Positions 61,291 to 64,000 of a stretch of 64,000 bases of DNA are shown piece by piece; position 1 is the first letter of the stretch, and every line of letters starts with the position of its first letter. Made by a program: the position numbers and the translations under genes. Where the stretch lies: assembly GCA_036583965.1 (NCBI GenBank), contig JAZBQD010000027.1, positions 24,621,001-24,685,000 on the forward strand, written 5' to 3'. The notes beneath the pieces are model-generated. The model saw only the letters and a list, made by a program, of their open reading frames with translations, made no database searches and was not told where the DNA came from. The DNA comes from Prunella strophiata. Its lineage: Eukaryota > Chordata > Aves > Passeriformes > Prunellidae.

Positions 61291-63448
61291 TGAAACCACA
61301 ACAGATAGATAGAGAAGAATTGCCTCAATTCTCCTTGTAAAGAGTAAGGTCATAGGCCAAGAAAATTATGCTCTCCACTTAATTCAAGCAGTTTTCTTAT
61401 TTGAGAGTTGAGTGGCTTTTGTATTGCTACCAATATTGAAAGTGGGGAAAAAAAGTGCTAATTTAGGAAGTCTCATCTCCCTCTTCTTCTGATGGATCAC
61501 AGAATACCAGATTAAAGCTGGTGACAGCCAACTGTCAAAGCAGTGTTTTGGTGGTCTCAAATTTGTGAACATCCCATCTCACAACTCAGGGATGTGTAAG
61601 GATTTGGGGTTTTTTTTAAAGCTGGTTTATTTTGGCCGTGGATACACAGTGACAGCAATAATGAGTGCACGTTCAAATTCTGAGTTTTTACCTTGGTGTT
61701 TTAGGAGATGCAGTGTAAAGGTACAACTGTTCAGTGCTGCCTTGGTATGTCTGAGGGTAAATGATAAGCAGACTTGGGCATAATAACTGGGAATTCTGCT
61801 CTTTTGTGCTAAAACTGATGAAGTATTGCTATTAATATTTCACAAGTGACCATTTCAATGGGAAATACTGCTTCCCTAAAGCTCAAAAACTGCTCTGTGT
61901 TGTTGCCACTACCAAGTGTTATTGTTGCTGTCATCAGGTGAGTGGCTGTCACCAATGGTGTGTAAGTGAACAGCTCTGGGCTGATAAGGATGAAGTCTAA
62001 AGCACTTAAAGGCATTTTCCATCTCTGAGGCTTCTGGGGTAACTGTACTGACCATGTGGGAAATGAGTGTTTGAAACCTTATTGTCACCCTTAATGGAGA
62101 CATTGTGATATCTATAAAATGAATACCCTGTGATTGCATGCATGTTTTCTTGTTCCTCTAGAGGGATTTATCTGGGGTCCCTCTAAAAGTAGCTGCTTAT
62201 ATAGATTAGAGAAGACAGTAAGTGTTGCCAAGTGCCAGAAGCTCCAAGGTCTGTGAGGCAGCCAAGATGTTGTGACAGGATCCAAAAGCCTGCTTAGAGC
62301 ATCACTTACAACTTATTTTTCTGCTGTCTTAACTCTGCATGTCCAGCCCAGAAGGTATGGACAAGGGAAAAATTCCCCTCTGATTCTTGAATCCTTCTGG
62401 CAAGGGAAAGGATTATTCTCCCTGTTTTTATTTGAAGACACAGTAGAGATTATTTCCTTGGGAAAAAAATGATAATGCCTCAAATACATAACTCTTTTCT
62501 GCTTTGAATTACAAATTATTTTTCATGTTACATTTGAAATTGTTGCCTAGAGAACTTAGAAGCTACTTGTTCTATTTTGCTTTGCTCTCCTCAGCTCCAA
62601 GTGGTTATAATTCCAAGGGAAGCTCTGCAGCTCAGACAATAACAATGTATTCCAGTGCTATTCTGTCCTTATAATTACTACTGATGTCATTTGTCAGGTG
62701 AGCCTTGCTGTTTGTTAGCAGTGTGCACCTTTTCCCTAGAGCTGGAATTTGCATAGAGGATACTTCACCTGTTGTGTCCCATGTAAAAGTCACAGTGCCC
62801 TTGTTAACTTCAACTTTTAGGTACATGACAATTCAGAGAGATCTCCTCCCAGTTTCTTAACCACTTTTTAAAAAAACTTCCTCATTCACCTTCCTCTCTT
62901 TTTTCCTGCACTCTGAATTTATCTCCCAGGAGCTACAGCAGCTTGTATTTCACACAATCACACAGAGAAACCCAATTAATCCTATTCATGGCAGTAATTG
63001 TTTACCACTGGCTACGGGTCTTGATGGGAGCTCTGTGGTATGGAAAAGCAAAGAGCAGTTTCTGCTGCTGCATGCATCTCCTGGATTGGTTTAATGCACA
63101 CAAATCAAATTCCTGCTGCTGTATGAAAAGCAGATATTTGATGCAGATCCTCAAGTGCTTTTAAGCTATGAATAAGCTGGGACTGATACAGTGTCCTGTT
63201 TTCATCTGGAGAAAACAACTATTTTCTGAGAATGCATGGTAGTGAAGTGAATAAGGAGCCATGAATATTGTATACATCTTTATCTCACTTTAACTGAGGC
63301 AATAGTGTTCATTGTAAAGAGAATTGTAACAGAAATATGGCAGGAAAGTTGAAAAGGAAGATCAATCAGAGAAATGACAAGGTTCCTCTTTTCAAGTGCC
63401 AATCCTAGAGGAAAACTAGGAAAAAATATGTCTTTGTGGTGGGGAATT

Positions 63449-63885
63449 TGAATCATAGAATTGTTAAGAGAGGTTAATTGTTAAGAGATTGGATGAGACC
63501 TCTAAGATCATTGAGTTCAACCACTAATCCAATGCTGCCATGTTCGCCACTAAAGCACGTCCCCAAGTGCCATATTGACATGTCTTTTGGACACCTGCTG
63601 GGATGGTGACTGCCCTGGGCAGCCTGTTCCAGTGCCTGGTGAAGAAATTTTCCCCAATACTCAATCTTAACCTCCCCAGGAGCAATTTGAGGCTTTTTCC
63701 TCTCATCCTGTCCCTTGTTCCCTGGGTGCAGAGCCCAACCTCCCTGGCTGCCACCTTCTGTCAGGGAGTTGTGCAGAGCCAGAAGGTCCCCCTTGAGCCT
63801 CCTTTTCTCCAGACTGAGCCCCTTCCCAGCTCCCTCAGGGGCTCCAGCCCCTTCCCCAGCTCTGCTCCCTTCCCTGGACATGAAT
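63449..63885 (-). mobile_element. CR1 LINE 3' end, about 435 bp, in intron 1
   Basis: GAATCATAGAATTGTTAAGA, GACCTCTAAGATCATTGAGT, CCCTGGGCAGCCTGTTCCAG, CCTCTCATCCTGTCCCTTGT and GGGAGTTGTGCAGAGCCAGA. Antisense to HMCN1. Its tail shows a small local duplication of TTGTTAAGAGA. Confidence 0.95.
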
Positions 63886-64000
63886 TAATAGTGAATGAAT
63901 GGCTTTAGGGGAAGAGAATGAAGTTGAGTTCTCAGGGGATAATGAAGGAAAAGAACCACCTAAGACCTGAAAACTGGTGAAACTGACACTGCTGCCCTTT

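Larger units (their letters stand above)
52585..64000 (+). other. HMCN1: HMCN1 intron 1 (continues beyond window)
   Basis: The intron starts at the GTAGGG donor. I looked for the expected continuation of the VWA domain (residues following HDP) and did not find it, so exon 2 lies past 64000. The intron contains T-rich and A-rich simple sequence, CR1 fragments at 55492, 57845 and 63449, a 45-nt hairpin at 54812, and a retrovirus-like repeat holding a 39-bp minisatellite. Outside these, 52660-54800, 54860-55490, 55950-57840, 57990-58440 and 61300-63448 show nothing I can name. Confidence 0.85.

Noticed and set aside
52585..64000. Search for HMCN1 exon 2 (continuation of the VWA domain)
   Set aside because: No segment resembling the expected VWA continuation was seen in any frame; the first intron is long in other vertebrates too.
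1..64000. tRNA, rRNA, CRISPR, operon or bacterial features
   Set aside because: The window is vertebrate nuclear DNA. No cloverleaf or rRNA-like sequence was recognised by eye, and the tandem arrays have no spacer structure of the CRISPR type.

Overview
This is vertebrate nuclear DNA, almost certainly from a bird and probably a passerine. The evidence is: (i) about fifteen truncated 3' ends of CR1 LINEs in both orientations, with the typical avian tails (a run like 'ggtcccttccaaccc' followed by short attctatg-type repeats); (ii) fragments resembling avian endogenous-retrovirus LTR and internal sequence; (iii) no mammalian Alu or L1 sequence; (iv) low CpG everywhere except one CpG island. Operons, ribosome binding sites and CRISPR arrays are not relevant here.

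One protein-coding gene is recognisable: the first coding exon of hemicentin-1 (HMCN1, fibulin-6), plus strand, at about 52359-52584. It carries the start of the von Willebrand factor A (VWA) domain and ends at a clean splice donor. The remainder of the window to 64000 is intron 1; I found no exon 2. The upstream ~50 kb is gene-poor intergenic DNA. In human, the interval upstream of HMCN1, towards IVNS1ABP, is also a large gene-poor region.

Layout: 1-20 kb is intergenic sequence with scattered CR1 pieces and one LTR-like block (19469-19955). A 50-bp x 5 minisatellite lies at 20131-20380. From 20.4 to 35 kb there are more CR1 fragments, a short ERVL-LTR-like piece and a few stretches that look like conserved noncoding elements. 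A 2.7-kb minisatellite of a 19-bp unit lies at about 35417-38140. From 38 to 50 kb the sequence is CR1-bearing intergenic DNA. The CpG island/promoter of HMCN1 (about 50600-52650) is itself built largely from minisatellites: a degenerate ~18-20-bp array, then a 32-bp array interrupted by an apparently duplicated copy of the gene's own start region. Intron 1 follows and contains a strong 45-nt hairpin, three CR1 pieces and a perfect 39-bp x 50.8 minisatellite (58614-60593) embedded in an ERV-like repeat.

The most unusual part is the 5' end of HMCN1. The leader plus ATG is present twice, 689 bp apart, with a 15.7-copy 32-bp array between the copies. The signal-peptide-like hydrophobic codons are next to the first copy, while the exon that carries the VWA domain follows the second. 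Very long apparent open reading frames at 35.3-38.4, 50.4-52.8 and 58.3-60.9 kb are products of tandem repeats and are not called as genes.
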